A DNA stretch of 64,000 bases, from positions 3,844,001 to 3,908,000 of the forward strand of contig JARFIW010000139.1 of NCBI GenBank assembly GCA_036346225.1, written 5' to 3'. The position numbers and the translations under genes are program-made. The notes beneath the pieces are model-generated. The model saw nothing but the letters and a program-made list of their open reading frames with translations. It made no database searches and was not told the DNA's origin. Shown one piece after another: positions 10,311 through 22,589 of the stretch (its first letter is position 1; each line of letters opens with the position of its first letter). This stretch comes from Platerodrilus igneus (taxonomy: Eukaryota > Arthropoda > Insecta > Coleoptera > Lycidae).

Positions 10311-13176
10311 TAATTGCATTTTATTGTTTCCAATAGAGCCAAGAGGAGTTTAGATGTAGGTACATGGTAACACAGCGCCATCGCAGTTAACTAGTCGAAG
10401 GGACTGAATTAAGGACTTCTTTTATCAAGCGCCAATAATCACGGATAAAGGTTTTGAGTACTCAGAAAGCGGAGGTGTCACTTGATTGATGAGCAGCCCG
10501 AGGATGAGGGAAGAGTGGCATCCTCTTTAGTGAAATGTTCGCGCGATTAAGTAGTTCCCAGTTCGATTTTCGACTGCGAGTTACTAAGAAGGAGTTCATT
10601 AGAATGAAAACTGTAATAGTAGCTAAGAAGTATATGTATTACTCTAAAAATGAAGCTTATTCGGTATTTACTAAAACGACTCATATCTGCTTAGCGACAG
10701 GAAAGGACGATTCATAGATATCGTATTACAATCATATCTGTCTAGCGATTAGATGGATGATAATAGTTATTCTAATGTCATAGGTTTGATTTTTCATATT
10801 CTAAATATTTTCTGGATTGAATTAGAACAAAATATTATTGTATATAAGCGCAACCCCATTGCTATAGATCAGTACTAGTTTGAATTCCGTCTTAACAAAC
10901 GTTCGATGTATATAGATTAATGTAAAGATATGTTCGTTTGCGAGATTTAAATGTGTTATATAAATAAATTACCAGTAATATTAGTGCTACAATAGTGTTT
11001 AATTCATCGTATTTCGAAGATTAAATTAATTTCTACAAATAGTGATTAAGCTGGTGCTAATGTAAACAAGCCGATTGCTGAGAACAATTATTAGACTTGT
11101 ATTTATTGAAAATAAAGGCCAAAAGACCATTTGAAAATTCGTTTTAATACGAAAAGAACTTGTTGCTCTCTATGAGTCAGAGCGTGGAATGTTAGAAGTG
11201 CAAATAAAGGTAGTAATTACAACAATTAAAGGCAACATAGCGTGATTTAGATATTGTCAGAATAGGCGGGGTTGAATGGAAAAAGGAAAAGCATATTTGA
11301 TCGGGGAACTATAGAATAATTTCAGTCAAGTAGAGCGTAAGGGTGAATAGAATTTGTAATGTAGAGAAAGATAGAATGATACGGTTATTTTAATTAGTAT
11401 CAATTTAAAATTCACATCAGCTTGAATAGTGTGTATCTACGTGTCGGCATCTGGCCATGACAGCGGAGAACTAAAATCTGTTTACGAGAAGTTAATGATC
11501 GGCATAATAGGTTAAAGGATATGAAAATTTAATAATAATGTGAAATTTGAATTTTAAAATCGGTAGCAGACAAGAGGTTCAAGTTGTAGACGCATCTGGT
11601 TTAGGAAAAAAATGACAGAGAAAAGTGGTTAGTGATGTTCTCCACAAAGTGCAAACTGGTACTTGTAAATACTTTTCAAAATTGCAAATGAAGATTATGC
11701 AAATGATATAAATGAGTACCACATTGACTTTATTATGAAGTAGAGGTATAGAAATATAATACGCTAATTACGCTTTTAACCTTAACAAAAAGATCTTCGT
11801 CAGAGAAAGTGAATTTAGAAAACTGCAAGAAAAATGCAGTCAGGTTAGTATTTGTAGAAGCGCATCGCCTACGGTTTTATTAGCAAAGCAAATGTGGGCA
11901 ATTTGGAAGGAAAGTATGTTACGTGTTGAATCGACGATAGTGGCGTGAATGAAATTTATTCTACAACGAAAGTGTAACAGCAATAATGCACCGGTTAGCT
12001 TGCAGTGTCGAAGGGTGAATTCTATGAAAATAACGAATTTTTTTATGGATATGCCTACATTAACACACCTGGAAAGGTCTCTGAATTTTTTGTCCACCAA
12101 AATGTTGAGCGTCAACCCACCTGGATTTCTGTCTCGGTTAGACGCAAGTTGATGGAACCCTGTGTACACTTTCTTTCTCACCTACTAATTTAAACCAAGC
12201 ACAAACAATAATAAAATTGCAAGACTTTTACCTAACCAATATTGGCAAATATGAAAATCATAGTATTTGATAATTCCAACCAACACAAATAAATTAAACT
12301 TTATCCCTTGGTCAGATTGCGTATATCTAGAAGAAAGGGAACATCTTAAATTTATTCAAGTATAATTATCTAACAAATTTGACTTGTATATTAAATTTAT
12401 GCGAATACAATCGTGATGATTGTTTCTATTACATTACGTTTTTAACTAAGCGTGCACCAACATAAAAGTCTAGTACTAATATATTGGTAAATAATAAACA
12501 TACCTCAACAGAATATGTATCAACTAGAAAGGAAAAATTCTGCTACTTACAGCTTATGAATAGGATACAAGGTTCAAACAACCCTTTCAGTGCAGGACAA
12601 ATTTGGGTGTCCGTAATTCATATTTACAGCTATTGTTGATGGAAGGTTTTCCACTTGACAAACTTTCACATTGTAACGACATTTTATTGAATCCACGCGT
12701 ACTTTCGCGTTTGCGGTTTGTTTTCTACAAACCCCTAATTCCAAATTACTGTAACGCGAATTACTTACACAAGTTTACCCACCCGATGTTTGTGGTTAAA
12801 TTAAATAATTTGATGCTTAGTTAAATTAAAATTTCATTCTCTGCACGGTATTTAAGATCATTTGCGTGTATTTAGCAAATCCGGCAGCCTTTGTCAATCG
12901 GAACGGTCGCTTATTGATCATCCTGTAGAATTTATGTTAAATATTCAATTATAAAATTTTACGTAAATGTAGTAGAAAAATTTTGTTTTATTCAATTCCG
13001 CTTTATAACTAAAGTATTTGACGTATGGACAGTTATGGGGTAGTGATTTTTTGGCTAAAGTTTCATTATTATCTTAGTAACAGACCGTAAAATTACTCCT
13101 AGTACTCTCATATATATTGATGTCAGTGGAGTAACATAAAAAACATGTTTGTAGGTGCAAGTTGGATACCTGAAAA
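10311..13176. other. non-coding AT-rich stretch
   Basis: Several short frames exist (for example about 11840-12193 on both strands and 12603-12824). None carries a motif I recognise, and the overlapping plus and minus frames are mutually incompatible. I see no RNA gene. Confidence 0.4.
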
Positions 13177-14260
13177 ATGGTTCAAAATTATAAAAGACAA
13201 TTAGGACTGCCACCAAAGGGCAAGATGTCAAATTTAAGCCGTTGGATCTCAAGGAGTGGCTGAAATGTACTGTCCCTAAGTCTACCATTTACAATAATTT
13301 GAAAGGAATTAAATGTGACAAAAAATATGGTGGTCAAACAGTCTTACATGCGGCTGAATAATCATTATTAGGCCAAGGAATTATGACGGCGGCAAAAAGG
13401 AAGTTTCCGCTTACTGCCAGAGATGTAGAACTTATTGTGAACTCTTACTTAGATGGACTGGAAAGACCACTAAAATTTTTCACAACAACGTTTTTAGGTA
13501 TGCGTGGTCAAACAATTTTCTAACGAAACATCATAAATTATCCGTTAGACTGTACAAAATATGAAGAGTACGCGAGCACAAGTGATATCAACTGAGAATA
13601 AAAATTATTTTAACGAACTTTACAAATCGATTGAAAATCTCCCTCCCGCTAATGTAGGTAACTATGACCAAACTAATTTTTCCGTTGATTTAGGAAAAGT
13701 CGCAGTTATTGGCAAAATGGAAGCTAAACATTGCGACGGTATTGGAGATAGTTTCAAAACTAGTATTTCTGTTATAATTGCCGCCATTTGTCGTGTATAA
13801 AGCACAACATTTATATCCAACTAGGATCGAAAATGGTTTAATGGCTTGATGTGTATAATAGAAGCTAGAGTGGCTGGTTTGAACACTGGCTTAATCAAAT
13901 AGTTTTGCCGTATTTTTCTAAGCTCCTAGGCAAAAAAAGTCCCCTGGGTGACAACCTCTCAAGCCATGTTTCTATATCAATTATCAAAAAATGTGAGGAA
14001 AATAATATTGAATTTATACTTTTACCAACAAATTCCAAACATGTCTCACAGCCACTTGTGTCTTCTTTCAGACCAATGAAAAAACGTGCGAAGCTCAGTT
14101 GATAGAGAGTGAAAAATGAAAAACATGAGCGTTTTTTTCCCCCTGCAGGCCCGGACTTTTAAGAAATTAGTCTACGCTCCGCTGATAACGTTAAGACTGA
14201 ATTTGTAGCATGCGGATTAACACCACGCAATTCTGACCGAGTTATGAAAAATTGGCAGAC
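13177..14260 (+). pseudogene. pogo/Tigger-type (Tc1/mariner superfamily) transposase relic
   Basis: An ATG opens MVQNYKRQLG, the common N-terminal style of these transposases. Frame-shifted blocks follow in the expected order: VPKSTIYNNLKG and GGQTVL (CENP-B/HTH side), ELIVNSYLDGLERPLKFF, then NFLTKHHKLSVRL, KSTRAQVIS, the NYDQTNFSVD block that carries the first catalytic Asp, VYKAQHLYPT, WFEHWLNQIVLPYF, DNLSSHVS with the second catalytic Asp, NSKHVSQPLVSSF and SADNVKTEFVACGLTP. Several stops and frameshifts make it inactive. No terminal inverted repeats were identified. The family assignment rests on the ordered motifs seen by eye. Confidence 0.8.
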
Positions 14261-14495
14261 CATACACCAGTAAATGACAATAGTGATATACATGGGAGCT
14301 GAAGATAACTTTGTTTTGAGGTCTGCCACAAAAAAAAACCTAGGGGCAAAACGCTTTTTATTCTACCGGGCAGAAGTGTACTTACTAGTATTTTTTGAAA
14401 ATGGCGGAAATGATGAACATGTTGAAAAAGCTGAAACATTCATGCCTGAAGCAGGTGAGGACGAGGACTCACATCAAGTTTTAGCACACGATAAC
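14111..14495 (+). repeat. transposase 3' end duplication, copy 1
   Basis: First of two tandem copies (offset 394 bp) that include the transposase C-terminal block (TTAGTCTACGCTCCGCTGAT, AATTTGTAGCATGCGG) and a following acidic frame (VYLLVFFENGG, then ETFMPEAGEDE). The acidic tail probably belongs to the transposase C-terminus. Confidence 0.75.
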
Positions 14496-14898
14496 GAAGA
14501 ACGGGAGCGTTTTTTCTAAAGGTGATTTTCTCCCTCTGCTGGTTCAGACTTTTCAAGAAATTAGTCTACGCTCCGCTGATAACGTTAAGACTGAATTTGT
14601 AGCATGCGGGTTAATACCACGCAATTTTGACCGAGTTTTGAAAAATTGGCAGACCATACACCAGTAAATGACAATAGTGATATAATGGGAGCTGAACTGA
14701 CTGTTTTACTTCTTTTCTTAAAGATAATCTTGTTTCGAGATCTGCCACAAAAACCTAGGTGCAGAACACAAGTGTACTTACTAGTATTATCTGAAAATGG
14801 CGAAAATGACGAACCTGTTGAAGAAGCTGAAACATTCATGTCTGAAGCAGGCGAGAACGAGACTCACATCAAGTTTCAGCAAACGATAACGAAAAATA
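14496..14898 (+). repeat. transposase 3' end duplication, copy 2
   Basis: Second tandem copy. It shares TTAGTCTACGCTCCGCTGAT, CAGACCATACACCAGTAAAT and the VYLLVLSENGEND and ETFMSEAGEN frame with copy 1, with scattered substitutions and small indels. Confidence 0.75.
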
Positions 14899-17800
14899 AC
14901 TGTGATACTTGCAACAAAAATAATGTTTAACCTGTTGTTCCTACTTACTGTGTTCGAAAAGAACCAGTTTGTCGTAGTGAAGTTTGTGTTAGTAAAAGAA
15001 ATATAAACTTCATAGACACCGTTCTACTTTAACTTTTATGGAAGAAGTTTTCGGAAAAACTAGGTAGAGATAGTAATTACTACTTTGCTTACTCAGATGT
15101 CCCCTATAGAGCAATAGTTTTCAGCGGGAAAATCAAGATATTGTTAAGAAACGCCATTGACTTGAGAAGAAATCGCTTTCAGTTCTGAGAAAAACTCAAT
15201 TATGATTCTATAGGTTAGGCACTTCTTAGCGCTTCACTCAAGATCTAAACATTTCTTTAATGTTTAGGTTTTTTTGTAGTTTCAAAACGTTATGGTGTCC
15301 AACTCCGTCTATATGGACACTTGTGTTGGTTTTTTGGGCGTTTATAGCTAATTCCAACTTTACTTCAACTTACGGTGAACTTGAACACTCATTTTTCAAA
15401 AAAAAAATACGCCTTTAATTGTTTGCAATCCATAAATAGCTCATCTCTTAGATAAGGCTTAGACCTACCTTCATGAATTTTGGCCAAATTTTTGGAGCTA
15501 AAACTACTTAGAGTACGTTAAAAAACGCTAAATTTTGTTCAACTACATCCCAGTTGACACACGTATAGCCTTAGCCCCACTGCGATTTATTGATGTCGCG
15601 CGCAAGCTCATTATAGACTATATTTAGTTGGAAGAGTGCTAATTGCAATCTTTGAATACGTTTTGAATGGTTATTTATTTATTCGATGTTTATCTTTATT
15701 GTAAATCGACGTTCATATAGTTGTAAGTGCTTCTGCTCCTGACACTATCACAGTTTATAATTATTTCTGATCAAACTATAGTTTGACCTGTCAATTACTG
15801 GAAAGTCGATCTTAGGTCATGTGACTAATTTTTTTATTTCGCTTTTAAACAACTTTGTTTTGCAAGGCATTAGAACGCTTTTGAGTTGCAAAAACTTCTG
15901 CCTGTTTTAAAATTTGCGTCGTTTATTTTGTGCAAACTTCGCGCATCTCTGATTTATAGTTCCGTTATTATTTGTGCTGTGATGTCTAAGGATAATGAAT
16001 AAAATAGTATGTATAGAATTAAAAACCTAGTTTATGTTATTGATATCGCGATAAATGAATGGATAATTGGACGTTTTGCAACCTACATTTGATAGACAAG
16101 GACACGAGTAGTCTTCGATTACATTGTTTTGAGATTTTGGTACTTTCAATACTCTTTTCAATTTGATTCTTAGTATTGTAGTGATCCGTATGTCTTCTTA
16201 GTCGATTCTCATTGATTGATAATTATTGCAAACATAAGTTCAATATTCTAAGGTATTTGTTTAAATAACTCAGTAACCACTTGCAGGTTTCTGAACCCAT
16301 TTCGTGACGTCAGGATTTTTACGGTATAAGGGGCGCATGGAATGTAAGGGCGATCGATCTTGTCAACAAGGTTAAGGGAGTTGACTTTAGCATTTCAAAA
16401 TGAAAGGTCGCAAAGCCTAACTTGGCTTTATTAAAGGTAATGTTTTATAAGTTTATAATGTAGTTGCTATTTAGGCTAATCTAATTACATCTTGTAATCC
16501 CAGCCCTGTTTTGAATGTGATGTTGGTACTTATTGTAAAACCTGTTGCTTTTGTCTTTAAATTGTTGTATAGAATGCTACCTTGCCGGTTGTTTTACTTA
16601 TGATGTGTTATATGTAATTTCATGTGGATTTACAATTTCATCGCACCTGCTTTATGTGTAAAGGGTTATTGTTTGGTTTAACAACCGACAACTAACATTT
16701 ATTTATTTGAATTAATGTTTATTTAGTATTTAATACAGAGTTGGAACTCCAATTGCATCCCACTTATTGCAGAATCAATAGTAAATGTAGTATTACTGTG
16801 ATTTTACGACAATTAATGAAGAGTACCGACATAATTCGTTAGATATTAAACCGAATTATTAATCAAGTTTGAATATGAACAGTATTATATTTCTATGTTA
16901 CATTTGTTTGATATTTGTGACTCACTTTGGCATTTTTATTATGTATAATTGTTTTTTTCAGCATATTAACCACATTTACAACTGCATCGCTCACATTTTG
17001 GTTTAAACTTAATTATATGTTTGTTTGTGTTTATCTTATTATCTAGCCGATGTTCCTATATAATTAAGTAGTATTTAACGTTTGTGATAATTGTTGTGAT
17101 GCAATTAAATTGAACCTCTGGAATGACCGACCATTTCGTGCCTTCGCGTTTGCATTTATGACTATGTTGGTGATAGTCTATTCAATAATCAGCGCCTTTT
17201 AACCATGCGTAATCATACCATAAGTTCACTTCAGCGATTCATGTTGTCTTGTCAATGTTCTTGTAGTTGTACCCTTTTGCAAATAATAGAAAGTCGGTTA
17301 GTCTTTGTGAAATATTTTTGTATCACGGGCTGGAAACTGTTAATGCATGTATGTGGGCGCGTGTGATTGAGTCTTGTTGAATATTACTAACATTTTATGA
17401 CCATACGGGGAGGGACATTGGTAGTTAAGGCAGAGTTTGCCTTCCTGGTATCACCCCTCTTTAACTTTAGCTGGGTAGTGTTGGTTATTCGACCTCAGAA
17501 TCTTCCAGAAAAGGACTACACTAACGTTTCTTCAGTCGTCATGTGTGGTATCTGGGCAACATTTGACATCCCGTCAAATTCAGTGTAGGTGATCTGGGTA
17601 CTTGTACGTCACCTGTCCTTGTCAAGATGTGCCAAATGCAGTTGGAAGCGTGAGGGCAGTTTGGGGTTTTCTCTCCCAATCGCCCAGGTTTAGTACGGCA
17701 CCGTTTGCTTTGAATGTTATTTATCGATGCTTTCATGTCAATGACCTATTTAGTGGTTATTGTTTTGAGTAAAAGTAGGGTTTTGTAAATACTGTAGTTT

Positions 17801-19172
17801 TATTTCAAACCTTCACGCTTTAACGCTATCCTTCCAGTGTGAATTTGGGTCACATGATAACAACACAACGTAGGTATCGTCGAGCCACTGCCACTAGATG
17901 TCAGATCAAGGAGCCCGGTGTCCTGTTTAGAGAGGGTGTTCCTGTCACCCCCATGTCGATTACACTACAGTATATACTTAATCAGAGGCTTGTTTTATCA
18001 AGTTCACGCATATCGTCTAGTCTAGTAGAACGTAGTTTGTAACAGACATCCTCGAATTCTATATTAATGCGAGTCTTATTTTAACTCGAACTTTTTAAGA
18101 ACATATTATCAGTAAGCAATGATTTATTATACATTTTGATAACAAACTTGTATGAGTACTATTTTATGCGCTGAAATCATTTAATTAGCAGCTGTAGATA
18201 ACATTAGAAAATAATCATGTTAAGTCTAATGCATTAATCACTCCCTGCTTGTAACAAAACACTTTTAAAAGAAAAACCTTCCATTAGCAAGTTGTCAGTG
18301 CTTTTATCATTCAGTTGAAAAGATTTTATTTGAGTAGCTCAATTCAAATTGTTACATTTTATTTGGAAATGCAGAAACGACGTCTTTCCCTAGAGCACAA
18401 TTCCCTTGGGTTTTACAAGTCCAATCCAACAATAACCTTTGTCGGGTTCTTCTATTATTACTTTTCTGCTTTCGCGTCACTGGTTTGAATTTTTGTATTT
18501 TATTTGAGGTTACAGAACTGAAATTGTAATTGTAAATTTAATTTAAATGCTAAGAAATCGTTTGCGCTGTACGAAACTCGAAGTATTAAATGAGGTATGC
18601 AATTATTTCTAATGGTTTTGTTTGACGTAAGAGCCGAATGAAATTATAAAGTAAAAAGTTGCAATTTGCGTTGATCAGGTAGCGTTGCGTAACCGCCTAA
18701 TGACTGGTTATCCATTAATTATAGTCATTATAACGAATGTAAAATTGTCAAAGATTAATGTTAACCTAGAGATAATGCACATAGAGTATTAGTACATATA
18801 TACCCATCACGCCATCCCTTAGAAAACGTCTTGCAAAACCGTTTTTTATCTTGCAGTCTTAGACGATCTCCGCACATACATCCTGTTACGGCACACTCCC
18901 CACGCCTTCTTAATGTCTATATGTCGCCTCATACCAAGCCTTACATTCTAGAAGTCTTTCACTTGCCTTCGTTTATCGCTTTCATTCCCTATACCCAGTC
19001 ACGCCTTGCGTGGGATACCTTTCCTTGTCAAACCACTCATCTATCCGGTGTACAACTTCTTCATCAAAAGCTCGCCATTCATTTTTACATGACCCAACTA
19101 TAGTAACACGCATCACACTAATTTGAGTAGGGAATATAGATGGTCCTGGTGTAACATCACCGCCACAGCTTT
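14899..19172. other. long non-coding stretch
   Basis: About 4.3 kb, mostly AT-rich. I see no gene with family character. Minor items are a 16-bp perfect palindrome TCAAACTATAGTTTGA at 15771-15786 and a locally more GC-rich segment at about 17400-17720 with a 63-codon frame of unknown nature. Confidence 0.45.
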
Positions 19173-19505
19173 TCAGCCATTACCGGCACAGCACCATAAC
19201 GCAACAGCGACACCACATGTAGAACGTAATTGCTCAGCATACATTTGGATATGGTTCATTGCTTTTCCAACCCTTTCACATAAATCGTAACATAAGGCGG
19301 TATAATCTTTTGCAAGTACAGCGCGAGAAAATCTGGTGATATTTGGTTTTTGATGGTCCCAGCTAACTCCGTGCAAGTGCTTCTGGAGCCATACGTTATG
19401 TTTCTTAAAATTTTCGCTTAAGCAGGTAGGGCCTAGAGTTATCTTCAATATTTCGTGCCATACTTCTCCGTTTTCTACCCATCGCCAAGATCTAGTAATT
19501 TACAA
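19173..19505 (-). CDS. unknown open frame, about 106 codons
   Basis: The open minus-strand frame has protein-like composition, with blocks GEVWHEILKITLGPTC, NVWLQKHLHGVSWDH and CYDLCERVGKAMNHIQMYA. It has no ATG near the start; the frame opens just after a stop at about 19506, so this could be an internal exon or a fragment of an element ORF. It is Cys-, His- and Trp-containing, unlike the low-complexity frames around it. I do not recognise the family. It borders the satellite array. Confidence 0.3.
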
Positions 19506-20185
19506 GCTCCACTTCTTCCCCCTCCCTCACCCCATTTCAAATTTTTGAGATCGGAGTATTTTATAGTTTTGTGCCGCGTTAGTATTATTTTGTGCCGGTA
19601 ATGCCGAGTTTTGTGCTACTTTTTAAGCAGAGTTATTGTGGGAGGAGCTGAGGAAACGGGAGCCCCGACCAATTAAAATGCTGAACTGAAAGTGTCAGAA
19701 TTTTGTGCCACGTTAGTGGCGCTAACCCCGAGTTTTGTGCTGCTTCCCAGGCAGAATTATTGTGAGAAGGCCTGAAGAAATGCGAGACCAACCGGTTTAA
19801 TTTTAGACTACAACTTTGCCAGAATTTTGTACTACGTTAGTGCAGTTTGTGCCGGTTACGTTGAGTTTTGTGCTGCTTCCCAAGCAGAGATATTGTGGGA
19901 GGGGCTGAAGAAACGGAAGCTCACACACTTACAATTCTGGACCGAAACTTTGTCAGAATTTTGTGCTACGTTAGTGCTATTTTCTGGAACGTAGTGCTAT
20001 TTTGTTCCGGTAACCCCTAGTTTTGTGCTGCTTCCCAGGCGGAAATATTGTGGGATAAACTGAGAAAATGCTAGACCCACCGGTTAAATTTTGGACTAAA
20101 ACTTTGCTGTTTTGTTCCGGTAACTCCGAGTTTTGTGCTGCTTCCCAGGCAGAGATACTGTTGGGAAAGCTGAAGAAACGGGACC

Positions 20186-20444
20186 TTACATGTGATTTTT
20201 CAATGTTCCACCCGAAGATACTACATTTTCCAGGAAGCGAGTTTTTTTTACCTGGAAAATTTTTAATTTTGCCGAACTTTTGCTGTTCCAAGCAAGGTAG
20301 GGATCTTTAACGTGCGTGACAACATTCACACACGGGACCTCCATTTTACCTCTCATCCGAACGAGGGTGTATTTCTGGGAAAAATGCTCGCCTAACATTT
20401 TTCAAGCGGACCGTGTCGAGATTCGATCCCGGGACCTTGGGCGT
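20186..20444 (-). repeat. SINE inserted in the satellite, 5'-truncated
   Basis: Minus-strand SINE lacking the A-box half of its tRNA head (it begins at ACGCCCAAGG in its own orientation). It is bounded by perfect 14-bp direct repeats GAAGAAACGGGACC (20172-20185 and 20445-20458), which belong to the satellite monomer, showing target-primed insertion. Confidence 0.93.
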
Positions 20445-20559
20445 GAAGAAACGGGACCCCCTCCCACTTACAATTCTGGACAATAACTTTGTCAGTATTT
20501 TGTGCTACGTCACTGCTATTTTGTACCGGTAACCCCGAGTTTTGTGCTGCTTCCCAGGA

Positions 20560-20856
20560 CGGCGGCTCCGTGGCGTAGTGGTATGTGTGTGACTACTACG
20601 CCCAAGGTCCCGGGTTCGAATCCCGACACGGTCCGCTTGAAAAATGTTAGGCGAGCACTTTTCACAAAAATACACCCTCGTTCGGATGAGAGGTAAAATG
20701 GAGGTCCCGTGTGTGAGTGTTGTTACGCACGTTAAAAATCCCTACCTTGCTTGGAACAACAAGGGTTCGGCAAAATTCCAAATTTTCCAGGTAAAAAAAA
20801 CTCGCTTACTGGCCAATGTAGTACCTTCGGGTGGAGCATTGGAAAATCAAATGTAA
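20560..20856 (+). repeat. SINE inserted in the satellite, full length (family type copy)
   Basis: About 297 bp. The head is tRNA-like: A box TGGCGTAGTGGT and perfect B box GGTTCGAATCC. In place of normal D and anticodon arms there is a long hairpin, GGCGTAGT pairing with ACTACGCC. The body runs from CTTGAAAAATGTTAGGCG to the tail ATTGGAAAATCAAATGTAA. It is flanked by perfect 12-bp target duplications TGCTTCCCAGGA (20548-20559 and 20857-20868). It has no protein-coding role: the short plus frames here are accidental. The tail has no long poly(A). Confidence 0.95.
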
Positions 20857-21404
20857 TGCTTCCCAGGAAGAAATATTGTGGGAGAGGCTCAGGAAATGCG
20901 AGACCCACCGGTTAAATTTTGGAATAAAACTTTGCCAGAAATTTGTGCTACGTTAGTGCAGTTTTGTGCGGGTTACGTCGGGTTTTGTGCTGCTTTCCAA
21001 ACAGAGATATTGTGGGAGGAGTCTAGGCTATGGGAAATATTGCAAATAATAGTAATAAAACATTAGCACCGTTATATTTCCTTTGCCAACATTGCTGAAT
21101 TTCTTAATTTCTAGGTAATACCGCTGTGCATTTGTGTAGCGTTATGGGAATTCTTAAAGTTGCGTATTATATTGCTTGATATAAAGTGTTTATGTAATCG
21201 CTTTATTTACATACGTCTTTATATAATTTTAAAAATACTACAACGTTTAAGGAAAAAATACGAACAAACAATTTTCTAGTGTGTTGAGTCTATGATAAGG
21301 TATGGTGGTTACTGTACTTTAGCCTCGTTGTGCTCAATTTTTGAATTTAACTAAAACCTTTCCTCAAAGATTGCTATTCAAAATAATAACAATAATAAAT
21401 TAAA

Positions 21405-21565
21405 CCTTCTTTCCAATATCCCCCATTGTCTCTGTTTGGAACGCAGCACAAAACCCGACGTAACATGCTCAAAACAGCATTAACATAGCACAAAATTCTG
21501 ACAAAGTTTCTGTCCAGAATTGTAAGTGGGCGGGGCTCCAGTTTCTTCAGCATCTCCCACATTCA
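21405..21565 (-). repeat. inverted satellite monomer outside the array
   Basis: On the minus strand it reads GCTGAAGAAAC, CACTTACAATTCTGGAC, CAGAATTTTGTGCTA and GGGTTTTGTGCTGCG, i.e. the tail of one monomer followed by the head of the next. It lies about 380 bp beyond the array in opposite orientation, so the array was broken by inversion or this is a separate relic. Confidence 0.85.
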
Positions 21566-21748
21566 GGACAACTGATCGATTGTACATAATCATTTAGCTT
21601 TGGGTGATCGAAGTGCACTTCATTATCTATTTACGAACTTCCTTTCAATTTAGCAACCTCTTTGTATGGGTTTTCTAACTCCTCCTCATATATCTCTGCA
21701 TCCCTAACAATACCTGCAAAACCTTCACGTGGTCTTGACTGATGCAAC

Positions 21749-22589
21749 TCATAACCGATCCGTTTCGACTAGGATATCCACGCCTACACCCTTTCCCATC
21801 GCTCTTATCAACGGAACCTTATTCGCCGGACTACTTTCGGGTTTATTCTCCCCTGACGAATCAACATAATTATCGTTGAACCATGTAGAAACTATACGAT
21901 CATTCCTGCGATCCGTACCTGGCTTATGTTGGTTGTCACACTCTTTTTCGTCCCTCTCCGTCACTTGATTAGCTATTATAGACACTGTCTTCCTGAAAAT
22001 TCCGACCAGCAAAATAATCCCCCCCCCCCGAATTACCTCCACCAACGCTGTGTCTCCTATTAGAATACGGAAATAATTCACGTTCATCCGTAGCATCAAC
22101 CAGCTGTAAATATCGCTCAAACTCATCAATAGTTTTAATCTCAGAACTAATAATTTCCTTGCGTATCTCGGCGTCAAAATGATCAGCCAAAACGTGGATA
22201 ATCTCCTCCTCAAGAGCAGCCGCCTCCAAATAACTCGCCTCATTGCATTTCTTTAAAAAATAATCAGCACGTGACCCCCTCTCGAAGGTGTCGTACTTGA
22301 ATTCATTGACCGTTGCGTTTCAGAATCCCAATAACTATCCAAGATAATTTTTGGAAACTATTGATCAAATTAATTAATTAAATTAATTAAGTTAAAGTTT
22401 CAGACTTAATTGAGTATCCCCAATCCCCTCATTTAATTTTCTACTATTGTCGGCAAATACAACAAAATTCTCATTCAACATTTCGTTGTTGGCTTTCAGA
22501 TTTGCATTAATCGACTTCATAAGCGTAGTTAAGTTTAAAAATACACCGTCGCTTTTAGCACACGAATTTTGCTCTTCTGTCTTTGTCAT
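21749..22589 (-). pseudogene. LTR-retrotransposon gag relic
   Basis: In order on the minus strand: an N-terminal frame starting MTKTEEQNSCAKSDG with an Asn-rich helix-like segment (22392-22589), an interruption with several stops, then KYDTFERGSRADYFLKKC and the block EEIIHVLADHFDAEIRKEI followed by TIDEFERYLQLVDATDERE (about 22050-22310). This layout resembles the capsid part of Ty3/gypsy-type Gag. A poly-G/GGG run (C10 on the + strand at about 22020) breaks the next frame. A further in-register piece reads STWFNDNYVDSSGENK. There is no intact Gag and no pol nearby. Confidence 0.6.

Larger units (their letters stand above)
19551..21030. repeat. satellite-like array, about 133-bp monomers alternating in two types
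   Basis: Seven consecutive monomers are seen once the two SINEs are removed. Each has GAATTTTGTGCTACGTTAGT, a CCGGTAACCCCGAG or GGTTACGTCGAG block, TTTTGTGCTGCTTCCCAGGC and TATTGTGGGAGG. Two types alternate. One ends CACTTACAATTCTGGAC with ACTTTGTCA; the other ends CACCGGTTAAATTTTGGA with ACTTTGCCA. Heads also alternate (GTAACCCCGAG after the first tail, GGTTACGTCG after the second). The repeat unit is therefore a dimer of about 267 bp. Confidence 0.85.

Noticed and set aside
11840..12193. Overlapping plus and minus open frames
   Set aside because: No recognisable motifs, mutually exclusive frames and no supporting signals; I could not choose one.
20560..20640. tRNA gene
   Set aside because: Although A and B boxes are good, the D and anticodon arms cannot form normally and the segment is the head of a dispersed SINE with target duplications.
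19551..21030. CRISPR-like array
   Set aside because: The repeats are about 133-bp diverged monomers without unique spacers in an arthropod-type genome; this is satellite DNA.
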